Shown piece by piece: positions 21,277 to 32,623 of a DNA stretch of 64,000 nucleotides (position 1 is the stretch's first letter; each line of letters begins with the position of its first letter). The position numbers were made by a program, and so were the translations under genes. The notes beneath the pieces are model-generated. The model was not told the DNA's origin, made no database searches, and saw nothing but the letters and a program-made list of their open reading frames with translations. This DNA comes from Pseudolysinimonas kribbensis. Lineage in GTDB: Bacteria > Actinomycetota > Actinomycetes > Actinomycetales > Microbacteriaceae. The stretch covers positions 868,001-932,000 of the forward strand of contig NZ_BSVB01000001.1 of the NCBI RefSeq assembly GCF_030161895.1. The letters run 5' to 3'.

Positions 21277-22269
21277 TCAGGCGGCGACGAGTTGCCGCGC
21301 TCCCGACTCGAACTCCCCCGCGTCGCCCGTCTGCCCCGCGCGGGCCGCGCGCCGGCCGACGACCCACTGGTAGGTGAGGAAGGCCGCGAGGGCCACGGTG
21401 CCGATCCCGATCTTCACGGGCCACGGCCAGGGCTGCCGGGTGACGAAGCCCTCGATGAGCCCGGAGACCAGCAGCGAGACCACGACCCCGCCGACGATCG
21501 TGAAGAGCGAGCGCCCGGCGGCGGCGAGCGCCCGGGCGCGGGTCATCGGGCCCGGCGCGATCCACGACCAGCCGATCATGAGCCCGGCGGCCGCCGCCGT
21601 GAAGATCGAGTACAGCTCGAGCTGGCCGTGCGGGGAGATGTAGAGGAAGAAGTCCGGCAGCCGGCCGAACTCGTTCATGACCGCTGCGGACTGGCCGAGA
21701 TCCTGTGCGTTCTGGAAGAGCACCACGGGCACCCCGAGCAGCGTGATGCCCAGCGCGACGCACTTCGCCGCGACGAAGGCGTTGTTGGTCCACACCTGCC
21801 CGAAGAAGCCGCCCGTCGAGTTGTCGGAGTAGTACGAGACGAAGTCGTGCTCCGCGTAGCGCCGGAGCGCGGCATGCGAGCCGAGCGAGGCCACGAGGCG
21901 GGGGTCGCTCGACATCCAGAATCCGTAGATCCCGGCGAGCAGGAGGGTGAGCGCCGCGACGACGAGCGTGAGCCAGCGCACCCGGTAGAGGGCCGCGGGC
22001 AGCTGCAGCACGGCGTAGGCCGACAGACCGCGCAGCAGGTTGCCGGGCGTCCCGGTGAAGCGCAGTCGGGCCCGGGCCAGGGTCAGCCCCAGCCGGTCGC
22101 CCGGCACCGACTCCCCCACGCTCGTGCGGATCGCGGAGAGCTGCGCCGCCCCGGCCTGATAGTGCTCGATGAGCTCGTCGGCGCGCTCGCCGTCCAGGGC
22201 GCCGCGCGACAGCAGGTCGAGCCGCTCCCATTCGGCCGCGTTCGCGGCGGCGTAGGCGTCGAGGTCCAT
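21277..22269 (-). CDS. SpoIIM-family membrane protein
   Basis: 330 residues. A soluble helical N-terminus (about 1-95; ANAAEWERLDLLSRG, ELIEHYQAGAAQLSAIRT) precedes four or five membrane helices from about 100 with FFGQVWTNNAFVAAKCVALG and GQLELYSIFTAAAAGLMIGW, the signatures of the SpoIIM/UPF0716-like family. In Bacillus SpoIIM takes part in wall remodelling during engulfment; in non-sporulating Actinobacteria it accompanies MoxR/DUF58 and RDD genes (Rv3694c). Divergent from the RDD gene with only 19 bases between start codons. Confidence 0.9.
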   Translation of the reverse strand: MDLDAYAAANAAEWERLDLLSRGALDGERADELIEHYQAGAAQLSAIRTSVGESVPGDRLGLTLARARLRFTGTPGNLLRGLSAYAVLQLPAALYRVRWLTLVVAALTLLLAGIYGFWMSSDPRLVASLGSHAALRRYAEHDFVSYYSDNSTGGFFGQVWTNNAFVAAKCVALGITLLGVPVVLFQNAQDLGQSAAVMNEFGRLPDFFLYISPHGQLELYSIFTAAAAGLMIGWSWIAPGPMTRARALAAAGRSLFTIVGGVVVSLLVSGLIEGFVTRQPWPWPVKIGIGTVALAAFLTYQWVVGRRAARAGQTGDAGEFESGARQLVAA

Positions 22270-22288
22270 GGACTGTCAGGATACCGAC

Positions 22289-23166
22289 ATGACCTCGCGT
22301 TCCGACGTCGTGCCGCTGCCGCCGCAGCATGAGACCGACGCCGACGACACCGCGGACGACGAGGTCGTCACGGGTGAGGCGGTCGCGCTCGACCTGCGAC
22401 CCGCGGGCTTCGCGCTGCGCGCCGGGGTGCCGCCATCGACATGCTCGTCTACTTCGCCGCCACGTACCTTCTGATCATCGCCGTCTCGTTCGCCCTCATC
22501 GGGGCGCCCGAGATCGAGAGCGCCGTGTACGCGACCGTGTTCCTCGTCACGGTCCTCGTGGGGCTGGTCATCGCGCCGATCACGGTGGAGACGATCACCC
22601 GCGGCCGCTCCGTCGGCAAGGTCGCGGTCGGCGCGCGCATCGTGCGCGACGACGGCGGCGCCATCGGCCTGCGCCACGCGCTCATCCGCGGGCTCTCCGG
22701 CGTCATCGAGATCTGGGGCACGCTCGGCGGGCTCGCCATCCTCCTCGGGCTGCTCACGCCGCGGGCGAAGCGCCTCGGCGACCTCATGGCCGGTACCTAC
22801 TCCCAGTACGAGCGTGTGTCGCGTCGACCGCTGTCCCCGCCCTTGCTGCCGTGGGGGCTCGACGGCTGGGCCCGGGTCGCCGACGTCGCGCGGCTGCCCG
22901 AGGGCCTCGCCCGGCGGGTGGCGCAGTTCCTGCACGAGGCGACCCAGTACGAGCCGGGACGCCGGGCCGGGATCGCCGACGAACTCGCCCGCGAGGTGGT
23001 GCCCTATGTGGCGCCGCTGCCCGACGTCCCGCCGGAGGTGCTGCTCACCGCCGTCGCCGCCGTCCGCCGCGACCGCGAGGCACGGGCGCTCGCGCTGGAG
23101 GCCGACCGGTTGCGGCGGCTCGGGCCGGTGCTCGAGGGGGTGCCGCACGGGTTCCCCTCGCGGTAG
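22289..23166 (+). CDS. RDD-family membrane protein (frameshift)
   Basis: About 292 residues after restoring a base near 22428 that joins GFALRAG to AIDMLVYFAATYL. An acidic N-terminal tail, then an RDD domain with two helices (about 50-70, 80-100), SVGKVAVGARIVRDDG and KRLGDLMAGT, and a 130-residue soluble C-terminus rich in Arg/Glu. RDD proteins are small membrane proteins often coupled to SpoIIM and MoxR clusters (Rv3695); a transport role is suspected for some. ATG at 22289. Confidence 0.85.
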
Positions 23167-23227
23167 GAGCCGACGCCGCGTCGAGGGGTGAGGTCTCGAT
23201 GCGCGCCCTCCTCGACCCGCTCGGGAG

Positions 23228-24696
<1,469 letters not shown>

Positions 24697-24760
24697 GGCT
24701 CCATTGTCGCAGCGACGACCTGTATGCGCCGTCGTGTGACGGCGCTCGGCCGTCGCCGCG

Positions 24761-24981
24761 CTAGGCGCCCAGACCCAGCTCGTCGACGACGACGTGCCGC
24801 ACGACCTGCCAGCCCTGCGGCGCCGAGAGCCGCTCCGCGTGCCGCGCGCACAGGTCGTAGCTGTGCGGCTCGTGCCGGATGCTCAGGGGCCGAGCACGGC
24901 GAGCGCGTCGGCGTAGTCGTAGGTCAGGGTCGCCACGGCCTCATCGCCGCAGGCGACCTTGCTGCACAGCCGGCCGTTCAT
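24761..24981 (-). CDS. DUF3499 protein (frameshift)
   Basis: About 73 residues, too short to be obvious because one C is missing near 24890. Restoring it gives a match to Rv3258c: cysteine pair C6 and C11 (LCSKVACG), AVATLTYDYADALAVLGPL, EPHSYDLCARHAERL and APQGWQVV. The Cys/His set suggests a small metal-binding protein; function unknown. The ATG at 24981 is preceded by GAGGAG. It lies between ahcY and the Rv3259-like gene, as in mycobacteria. Confidence 0.82.
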
Positions 24982-25054
24982 CCTGACTCCTCGTCCGTGT
25001 CGTCACCGTACCGCCGGGCGACGACATCGTCGGCACGACGCGCACGCGCCCTTC

Positions 25055-25060
25055 TACACT
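25055..25060 (+). promoter_or_regulatory. Leaderless-type -10 (TACACT)
   Basis: TACACT ends six bases before the ATG at 25067, placing transcription start at the A of the start codon. There is no Shine-Dalgarno sequence before that ATG, which fits a leaderless mRNA. Confidence 0.6.
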
Positions 25061-25066
25061 GGGCGC

Positions 25067-25501
25067 ATGGCGCGCTCGACCCGTCGGATGCCGCCGCGGG
25101 CGGCGGCCCGTGATCGGCACGGGCGCGGCATCCGCTCGTCGGTCGTCGGTCCGCATCTCGCCCCGCTGCGCACGCGGGTCGACTTCTTCGACGCCTGCAT
25201 CGCCAGCGCCGTCGACTACCTGCGCGACCTCTGGCCCGATGAGCTCGAGCGGGTGCGCTTCGAGGTCGCAGCCGTGCCCACGGGCGAGCCGGGCGCCGAC
25301 GGGGTCGACCGCTGGCGGGTCAGCCGCAAGGCGCGCACCGTCGTGCTCTACCGGCTTCCGATCGAGCGGATGGCGCACCTGCACCGCGACGACGAGTGGC
25401 ATCGGCGCTCCTACATCGAGAGCTGCGTGTTCCGGGCGGTCGCCGAGCTGCTCGGCAAGGACCCGTGGGACATCGCGCCGGAGCGCTACCGGCACTTCTG
25501 A
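25067..25501 (+). CDS. Metallopeptidase-family (Rv3259-like) protein without HExxH
   Basis: 144 residues. A basic N-terminus, then RTRVDFFDACIASAVDYLRDLW, FEVAAVPTG, ARTVVLYRLPIERM and AVAELLGKDPWDIAPERY match the actinobacterial zincin-like family next to whiB2. Where family members carry HExxH, this protein reads YIESCVF, so zinc peptidase activity is not supported; the mycobacterial protein also has a partial motif. Cytoplasmic. It is divergent from DUF3499 and convergent with the DUF5719 gene. Role unknown. Confidence 0.82.
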   Translation: MARSTRRMPPRAAARDRHGRGIRSSVVGPHLAPLRTRVDFFDACIASAVDYLRDLWPDELERVRFEVAAVPTGEPGADGVDRWRVSRKARTVVLYRLPIERMAHLHRDDEWHRRSYIESCVFRAVAELLGKDPWDIAPERYRHF

Positions 25502-25523
25502 CCGCGCACCGGCGCTGCGGCGC

Positions 25524-27118
25524 TCAGGGATGGATCGTGAGCGGCCCGGACACCGGGCGCGCCGGCGCGATCGTGAAGCCGGAGAGCGCGGCGGCTCCCG
25601 CGTAGCCGACCGAGGCCGTCATCCCGTCGGCGCCCTCGATGTCGTAGCTCGCGCCCGCCGTCACGGCGGCCGACGCCTGCCCGCCCGCGGGCACCGTGAT
25701 CCGGATGTCGGCGGCGCCCCCGATCCCGTGCAGCGTGACGGTGCCGCCCGTTGCACCCGCGAACGCGATGCGCGGGTCGTCGCCCGGCGCGATGCTCACG
25801 AGGGTCGGTCCGCGGAGCACGGGAGCCGCGGCATCCCACGCGAAGTCGCTCGCCGGCGCGGCATCGACGCCCGCCGCAGGAGCCTTCCCCGCCGTCGAGA
25901 TGCGCGCCGCGGCGACCACGGGCTGGTCGGAGGTGACGACGACCGTGTACTCGCCGTCCGGGATCGCGAGCGCGCCCGTGTCGACGTCGACGCCGGAGTC
26001 GAGTCCGACCTCCCGCACGTGCCCGGCGGCGACGTCGAGGTCGAACGAGGTGCCGGTGCCGTCCGACGACTCCGGCTGCAGGCTGACCTGCACCTTCGCG
26101 GCGGCCCGTCCGGGGTTGGCGACCCGGATCGTGGGGATCGCGTCGCTCCAGTCCTCCCGTCCGAGTGCCTGGGCCACCGCATCCGCCCCGAGCACGCGCA
26201 CCCCGGGGATGCGCAGTTGCCGCGCCGGGTCGGCGGCCGCGCCGATCAGGTCCACGCCGCCCGGGTCGAGACCTCGGACCGTGCTCTGCTGCAACGACGC
26301 GACGACGCGGCCGCCGCGCGCCGTCACGTGCACGACCGGCGAGGCGAGGTCGGGCGCGAACCCCGCGAGCGAGAGCACGCGCTGCGACCCGGCGGCGACG
26401 GTGATCCCCGAGAGCCCCGGCGCGGTGACGGGCCCCTTCTCGCCGTAGAGCTCGAGCGCGACCGTCGCGTCGACCGCCGTGGGATTCGCGAGGGTGAGCA
26501 GGGTGGTGCGCCCGGTGGTCGTCGCGCCGCCGACCAGCCACGACGATCCGGTCGGCTCCACGCACGCGGCCGCCGCGAAGCCCGAGATGTCGTCGGTGCT
26601 CGCCGACTGCGACTGAGCGCCCGCGAGGAGTCCGCCCCCGCCGGCGATCTCCAACCGGGCGGGCGCGCTCGCGGTCCCTCCGGTGTCGGCGTCGCTGCGC
26701 CCGAGTGCGCTGGCACTCACCTGCGCGTCGGTCGCGCCGTCGCGACGGCGGGGCGCACCCAGCGAGGACGGCGATCCGGCGTTGCGGCCCTGCGTGTCGC
26801 CGAGGTGCAGGAGCGCGCCGGGGCAGACCCGCAGCTGGGGGCGGCCGCGGGCGTCACCGTCGTGGTCGGCGCGGCGTCGCTCCTGCTCGGCAGCGGCAGC
26901 AGCCCGGTCGCGACGATCACCGCGAGCGCGACGGCCGTCCCGGCCAGGCCGGTCACGACCCGCAGGCCCACCACCGCTGCGCGCCTCGCCCGCCCGCGAG
27001 CGCGGTCGGTCTCGGGCGCCGCGCGCTCGGCATCGCGGGCCGTCGCCTCCGCGTCGAGTGCGGCGGCCTCGCGGCCGGCGTCGCCCGCCGACAGGTCGGT
27101 CTGCTCGTCGTCAGCCAT
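25524..27118 (-). CDS. DUF5719 membrane-anchored exoprotein (frameshift)
   Basis: About 531 residues. An Asp/Glu/Ala-rich cytoplasmic tail (1-45), one membrane helix (about 50-72), and a long extracytoplasmic domain of beta-sandwich-like repeats (LTLANPTAVDATVALELYG, IRVANPGRAAAKVQVSL). One base missing near 26838 separates the anchor from the repeat region, which resumes as QLRVCPGALLHLGD. The start overlaps the 3' end of the glycosyltransferase by eight bases, so they are coupled. This pairing (GT plus DUF5719 beside whiB2) is common in Actinobacteria and suggests a role in wall glycan assembly; no enzymatic motif is seen. Confidence 0.75.
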
Positions 27119-29915
27119 GATCGTCCTCGTCGAACGTGTCGGCCGGGTCCTCCCCGGGCAGGCTCGCCTCGTTGACCACGCGACGACGGCGACCGGTGGG
27201 GATGGCCAGCAGCAGCGCGAGCGCCACGATCACCCCCTGCGCGACGAGCACCGCGACGCCGAGCGGCGTCCGGGCCGGCGAGGACGTGTGCGCGAGGTGC
27301 AGGCCACCGAACCGCCAGAGCGTGCCGAGCGAGGTGCTGCCGACCGCCGTGAGCGTCGCATTCCCGTCCAGCGACTCCGAGGCGCGCTGCTGCAACGCCT
27401 GCTGCGCGGTCGTCGGCGCGGCCGGCGGCGGCGCCAGGACGACGAACTCGAGCTGCAGCCGCTGCAGCGGCGTGGACACGTCGGCGCCGCTCTGGGACGC
27501 CAGATTGCCGGCCAGGTCGGCGATCTCTCGGCCGGTGCGGCCGAGCCCCGTGCGGGTCGACCACAGGGTCGATTCGGCGTCGAGCGTCGTGCCCGCGCCG
27601 CGTTCGACCTCGGCCACGAGCGACCCGTCGGCGCGGGCAGTCAGCACGAGGGTGCCGAGCTGCGGATGCGGGCCCGTCGCGGCGACGACCAGCGCGGGCA
27701 GCATCCGGCCGTCGCTGCCCGCGACCGGCGCGCTGCCGTCGAGCGGCGCCGCGGCCAGCGGTGCGACCGCGAGCGCCGCGGCGAGCAGCCCCGCGATCCC
27801 GACTCCGACGCTCGCCCGGCCGAGCGCGTCGACGCCGACGACCACGGCCCCCACGAGGCCGAGCCAGTACAGGCTGAGGCCGGCACCCGGCCAGGGGTCA
27901 CGACATCGCCGGCGCTGCTGGCGAGGGGCAGATGCACGGCGACGACGGCGGTCACGAGACCGGTGAGCGCGATGACCAGGGCCGGGATGGCACGGCGCGA
28001 CCCCGGCAGGAACAGCGCCAGCAGGGCGAGCACCGCGACCGGGGCGAGCAGCACGGCCGGCAGCAGCAGCCCGAGCGCGGTGGGCAGGCCGAGTCCGGCG
28101 ACCATGCCCTGCCAGCCGGTGCCCGCTGCCGGGTGCCCGAGCAGAAGCTCCCACCCGGTCGGCGCCGGCCAGGCGACGGTCGCCCCCGGGTCGGCGAGCA
28201 ACGCGAGCGGCGTGCCCCGACGCAGCTGGGCGACGACGAGCGGGGCGAAGAGCGCCGCGGCGGGGATGACGATGCCGAGCAGCCGCACGACCCCCGGGGG
28301 CGCGCGACGGCCCATGCGACGATCGCGAGCACCAGCGCCGGGGCGAGCACCGGTGCCGCCGCGACGATCGCGGCGAACAGCAGCGAGGCGGTGGCGGATG
28401 CGCTCCACGATCGGGCCCCGTCGATCACGGCGAGCGCCAGCCACGGCAGGAGCAGGTGAGCGAGCAGCGCTGCGGGTCGCCCGTCGGCGAGCGCGACCAG
28501 CAGCGGCGGCGCGAGCGCCCACAGGGCCGCGGCGAGCACGGGGGCCAGCGACGTGCGCTCAGCCGGGTCGCGGCCCACCAGGCGCCGAGGGCGGCGAGGG
28601 GCAGCGCCGTGACCCAGAGCAGCACGAGCACGAGCGACGGGTTCCACGGCGTCAGGCTGCCGAGCAGGGCGAGCACGGCGCTGAAGGGATCGGAGGGGCC
28701 GGTGAGGTCGACACCCACCGGGCGCGGACCCCAGCCGATGCGCGCCCACATCGTGCCGACGTCGGCGAGCGGCCGGAGGGCGCCGCCCGTCAGCGCGTTC
28801 TGCCCGAGCAGCCGCCAGGAGATGACGACGCCCACGACCGCGGTCACGGCCGTCACGGCGAGGCCGCCGGAGAGGAAGGAGGCGCGCACGAGCTCGGGTC
28901 CGGCGGCCGCCGCTTCGCGGTCGCGCGCCGTCGCCCGGCGCTCCCGCAGCTCGTCCCGGGGCACGCGCAGAGCCGCGATGGCGGCCCACCCCGTGCGCCG
29001 GGCGCGGCGCAGCCGTCGCCGCGCGGCCGGCACACCGCCCGAGAACGCGGCGGCGAGGGCGGCCGCGAGCTCCCCGCCGACGGCGCCGGGACGCTTGGCC
29101 AGCAGCTGCCCGATCGAGCGCAGCACCGCCAGCGGCAGCAGCGAGAGCCAGTGGATGGGCAGCGCGCCGGGCGGCGCGTAGACCAGTCGCCGATGCAGCT
29201 GTGCGGTGCGCGCGATGCGGCGGCGCGCACTCCGGCCGCGCGGACGGCGGCGACCGAAGTCCTCCGGTGCCAGCGCGCGGGCGACCCGGGCGTCGGCGAC
29301 GCGCACGACGCGGTGCCCCGCCAGGCGCGCCCGGACCGAGAGATCGAGCCCGGCGTCGGCGGTCGGCAGCCCGGGATCGAACCCGTCGAGCTGGGCCAGG
29401 ACGCCGCGCCGCACCAGCATGCCCCGGCTCGTCACCCCCAGCACGTCGGCGTCGCCGTCGTGCTGGGCCTGGTCGAGCTCGTCCTCGACGAGCCGCACGG
29501 TGGCGCCGAGCGGCGTGACGCTCTCGCCGAAGGAGCGCAGCAGGTCGTGATCGTCGGCGTCGACCAGCTTCGGGCCGGCGATCGCGACCGAGGGCGCGAC
29601 CTCGACGGCCGCCAGCAGCCGGGCGAGGGCATCCGGCTCGGGCGCCGTGTCGGCGCTCAGCAGCCACAGCCATTCGTCGGGACCGCCGTCCCCGGTGACG
29701 TAGCGCTGCGCGCTCGCGACGGAGGCGCCGAAGGACTGGGCGGGGGCACGGATGGCGCCGGCCGGCATCCGGTCGCGCGCCTCGTCGGTCGACCCCGCGT
29801 CGAGCCACACCGTGGCGTCGACCGGCCTGGTCTGCGCGCCGAGCGCCTCGATCGTGCGATCGAGCCACCGGGCGCCGTTGCGCACGACGACGATCGCGGT
29901 GACTCGGGGCTGCAT
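27111..29915 (-). CDS. Large membrane glycosyltransferase, GT2 N-terminus (three frameshifts)
   Basis: About 935 residues. Residues 1-250 form a GT-A domain (TAIVVVRNGARWLDRTIEAL, DAGSTDEARD, LWLLSADTAPEPDAL, GMLVRRGVLAQLDGFD), followed by about a dozen membrane helices and a C-terminal extracytoplasmic region near 680-870. Each frameshift is cured by a single G or C: near 28550 (AADPAERTSLAP), 28300 (RGVVRLLGIVIP) and 27895 (TPWPGAGLSLYW). It likely transfers sugars from lipid-linked or nucleotide donors to a surface glycan. ATG at 29915. Donor and acceptor cannot be told from sequence. Confidence 0.82.
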
Positions 29916-29972
29916 CGGGTCGAGGCTAGGCGGCGATCGTGACCAGACGGTCATGACGCGCGCGCCGGGCCC

Positions 29973-29995
29973 AAAAGCGCCCCGTTCGGGGGCGC
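29973..29995 (-). terminator. Rho-independent terminator of whiB2
   Basis: On the minus strand, a 7-bp stem (29995-29989 with 29983-29977; GCGCCCC/GGGGCGC) and a 5-base loop are followed by four T residues (29976-29973). It lies directly after the whiB2 stop and is the only classical U-tailed terminator I saw. Confidence 0.7.
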
Positions 29996-30001
29996 GGCGC
30001 G

Positions 30002-30331
30002 TTATGCGGAGCGGCTCCGGCGCAGCCGACGGCGCTCGCGCTCGGAGAGACCGCCCCAGATGCCGAAGCGCTCGTCGTTCTGCAGGGCGTACTCGAGGCA
30101 CTGCGCCTTGACCTCGCACGTCGTGCAGATGCGCTTGGCGTCGCGGGTCGAGCCGCCCTTCTCCGGGAAGAACGCCTCGGGATCGGTCTGCGCGCACAGC
30201 GCGTCGGCCTGCCAGGCGAGGGCGTCGTCCTCCTCGACGACGACCGACGGCCGGATGGTCGGCATGCCCAGCCGGACCGGGTCGACGAACCAGTCCTCCG
30301 GGACGGACGGGCGGTACTCGCTCCTCGTCAT
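30002..30331 (-). CDS. whiB2: WhiB2-type regulator
   Basis: 109 residues. Cluster cysteines C46, C69, C72 and C78 (ALCAQTD, ICTTCEVKAQC), GIWGG at 90-94, and a basic tail (RRRLRRSRSA). The 40-residue N-terminal extension and neighbours fit WhiB2/WhmD, which controls septation genes. ATG at 30331 is chosen over 30346 because GGGAGAGGG sits just before it, whereas the upstream ATG has its GGAG immediately adjacent. Confidence 0.92.
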   Translation of the reverse strand: MTRSEYRPSVPEDWFVDPVRLGMPTIRPSVVVEEDDALAWQADALCAQTDPEAFFPEKGGSTRDAKRICTTCEVKAQCLEYALQNDERFGIWGGLSERERRRLRRSRSA

Positions 30332-30389
30332 GTCCCTCTCCCTCATCTCCGGCGACGATGCCCCCATGCGAACGCCGCTCATTGCAGTA

Positions 30390-30418
30390 ATTACAGCCGT
30401 GTCATTCCCGGGAGTCAA
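30390..30418 (-). promoter_or_regulatory. whiB2 promoter
   Basis: Minus strand -35 TTGACT (30418-30413), 17-bp spacer, -10 TGTAAT (30395-30390): five of six matches to each consensus hexamer. Predicted start near 30383 and a leader of about 52 bases. Confidence 0.6.
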
Positions 30419-30509
30419 GTCGCCGGATGATATTTCCTGCGCGCCGCGGCGTGTCGTCACGACGCGCCGGAAATCCCCTCGAACGGGGGTCCGCAGGGGT
30501 TGCGCGGGG

Positions 30510-31474
30510 TCAGTCGCGGTGGGCGAGCCGCGCCTCCCACGCGCTGCGCACCATGTCGTCGATCGTGTGCCGCATCGCCCACTCGAGGTCGCGCGCCGCG
30601 AGGTCGCCGCTGGCGACGATGCGAGCCGGATCGCCGGGGCGGCGCGGCCCGATCTCGGGGGTGAACACGATCCCCGTCACCCGCGACATGGCGGCCATGA
30701 TCTCGGCCACCGAGACGCCGTCGCCGCTGCCGAGGTTGTAGGCGGGCTCGATCGGCTTCCCGTCGTCGAGTCGGCGCGCGGCCGCCACGTGCGAGTGGGC
30801 GAGATCGGCGACGTGCAGGTAATCTCGCACGTTCGTGCCGTCCGGCGTCGGGTAGTCGTCGCCGTTGACGATCGGCGTGCGCCCGGCCACGAGCGCGTCG
30901 AATACCTTCGGGAAGAGGTTGTGCGGGCTCGTGTCGTAGACCTCCGGATCGCCGGAGCCGACCACATTGAAGTAGCGCAGCGACGTATGCCGCAACCCGG
31001 CGGCGACACCCTGGTCGCGCAGCAGCCACTCCCCACGAGCTTCGTCTCGCCGTAGGGCGACTCGGGATTCTTCGGGGTGTCCTCGGTGACGAGATCGACG
31101 TCGGGGGTGCCGTAGACGGCGGCGCTGGAGGAGAACACGAGGCGATCGACGCCGCGTTCGGCCATCGCGGCGAGGAGGGTCGCCATCCCGGTCACGTTCT
31201 GCTCGTAGGTGTGCAGCGGTCGCTGCACCGAGACGCCCGCGTACTTGAAGCCGGCCACATGGATGACGCCCGTGACGTGATGCTGCTCGAGCACGTGCAG
31301 CACCTGGGCGCCGTCGAGCACGCTGCCCTGCACGAACGGCACGCCGGAGGGCACGAACTCGCGGTGCCCGCTCGACAGGTCATCGAGCACGACCGGCGGG
31401 AGGCCGGCCTCGAGCAGGGCCCGCACCACGTGCGCACCGATGTAGCCGGCACCGCCGGTCACGAGCCAGGTCAT
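30510..31474 (-). CDS. galE: UDP-glucose 4-epimerase (frameshift)
   Basis: About 321 residues. NAD-binding TGGAGYIG near the N-terminus, catalytic Ser in SSSAAVYG and the YxxxK pair in SPYGETK. Adding one G near 31036 restores GETKLVGEWLLRDQG; the second part has TSLRYFNVVGS, DGTNVRDYLHVADLA and AYNLGSGDGVSV. It interconverts UDP-glucose and UDP-galactose. It lies 37 bases after a Gfo/Idh gene on the same strand, so it may be the last gene of the minus-strand arm of the sugar locus; it could also feed the polysaccharide cluster. ATG at 31474. Confidence 0.92.
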
Positions 31475-31511
31475 GGCGACCACGCTATCCGGCGCGATGA
31501 CCGGTCCGCGC

Positions 31512-32570
31512 TCAGAGCCGGATCTCGGCCCCCGCCTCGGCCGACGCGTAGATCGCGGCCAGGATCCGGGTGATCTGGGCCCCGTGCGCGACGGGTGCGA
31601 CGCTCTGCGCGCGGCCCTGGATCGTGTCGATGAAGTTCGCGATCTCGTTCGGGAATCCCGGGTCCATCTCGAAGGTCCGCGACGCGATCTGCGGGATCTG
31701 GTTCACGATCGAGCCGTAGCGCTCGGCCGCGATCTCGAGCTCCGGCTCCAGCTGCGCGCCGCCCTTGTCGCCGAAGACGGAGACGTCGATCGAGTCGCGC
31801 ACAGCGTGCAGCGAGTAGCTGACCTCCAGGAGCATCGAGGCGCCGTTGTCGAACCGCACGAGGGCGTTCACCATGTCCTCGACGCTGTTGGTCGTCGGGT
31901 CGTAGTCGGAGACCGTGTAGCGCGGCAGGGTCGTCACGTTCGACCGGTTGCCCAGTCGCGTGTACGCGTTCGCGCTCACCGTCACGGCGGTCGGCGACCC
32001 CATGAGGTACCAGCACAGGTCGACGACGTGCACCCCGATGTCGATGAGCGGCCCGCCGCCCGAGATCGACTTGTCGGCGAACCAGCCGCCCGGATTGCCG
32101 GCCCGGCGGATCAGGCTGGCCCGGGCGTAGTAGACCTCGCCCAGGTCGCCGTTGTCGATGAACGTCTTGAGCACCTGCGCGTTCGGCGAGTGCCGGCGCA
32201 CGAACCCGACCTGCAGGATCCGGTCGCTGCCCTCGACGACCCGCTGGAGCTCGGCGGCCTCCTCGGGCGTGCGGCTCATCGGCTTCTCGACGAGCACGTG
32301 CTTGCCCGCCTGGACGGCCGCGATCGCCCAGCGGGTGTGGCTGTCGTTCCAGGTGCAGATGCTCACGGCCTCGACCTCGGGATCGGCGAGCAGCTCGGCC
32401 GGGTCGGCGTAGGCCCGCCGGGCCCCGAATGCGTCCGCCGCGGCGCGGGCCCGGTCGAGGTTCATGTCGGCCACCGCGACGAGCTCGGCCTCGGGGTTGC
32501 GGGCGTAGGCGTCGAGATGGAACTGGGCGATGGTGCCGGTGCCGATCACGCCGATCTTCACACGTGCCAT
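31512..32570 (-). CDS. Gfo/Idh/MocA-family dehydrogenase 1
   Basis: 352 residues, frame intact. Rossmann motif VIGTGTIAQFHLDA near 9-22, the EKPM catalytic lysine motif near 99-103 (VLVEKPMSRT), and SGGGPLIDIGVHVVDLCWYLMG with the conserved histidine of the active site. Such enzymes oxidise or reduce sugars and cyclitols at C2, C3 or C1 with NAD(P). A GAGGAGAC site precedes the ATG at 32570. It follows the TIM-barrel isomerase by 53 bases, in the arm divergent from the ROK regulator. Substrate is unknown. Confidence 0.9.
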   Translation of the reverse strand: MARVKIGVIGTGTIAQFHLDAYARNPEAELVAVADMNLDRARAAADAFGARRAYADPAELLADPEVEAVSICTWNDSHTRWAIAAVQAGKHVLVEKPMSRTPEEAAELQRVVEGSDRILQVGFVRRHSPNAQVLKTFIDNGDLGEVYYARASLIRRAGNPGGWFADKSISGGGPLIDIGVHVVDLCWYLMGSPTAVTVSANAYTRLGNRSNVTTLPRYTVSDYDPTTNSVEDMVNALVRFDNGASMLLEVSYSLHAVRDSIDVSVFGDKGGAQLEPELEIAAERYGSIVNQIPQIASRTFEMDPGFPNEIANFIDTIQGRAQSVAPVAHGAQITRILAAIYASAEAGAEIRL

Positions 32571-32623
32571 GGGGGTGTCTCCTCGTTGTGCGGGGTGCAG
32601 GATGCGCGGGATGCGGCCGGATG

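Noticed and set aside
23167-23227. Terminator between RDD gene and ahcY
   Set aside because: Only a 7-bp GTCGAGG/CCTCGAC pairing with a loop of over 20 bases; not convincing.
24697-24760. SAH riboswitch upstream of ahcY
   Set aside because: Only 64 bases separate ahcY from the end of the DUF3499 gene and no pseudoknot-like arms were found.
25110-29942. A 1,610-codon open frame on the plus strand
   Set aside because: It runs through the Rv3259-like gene in the wrong frame and then antisense to DUF5719 and the glycosyltransferase; composition is non-protein-like.
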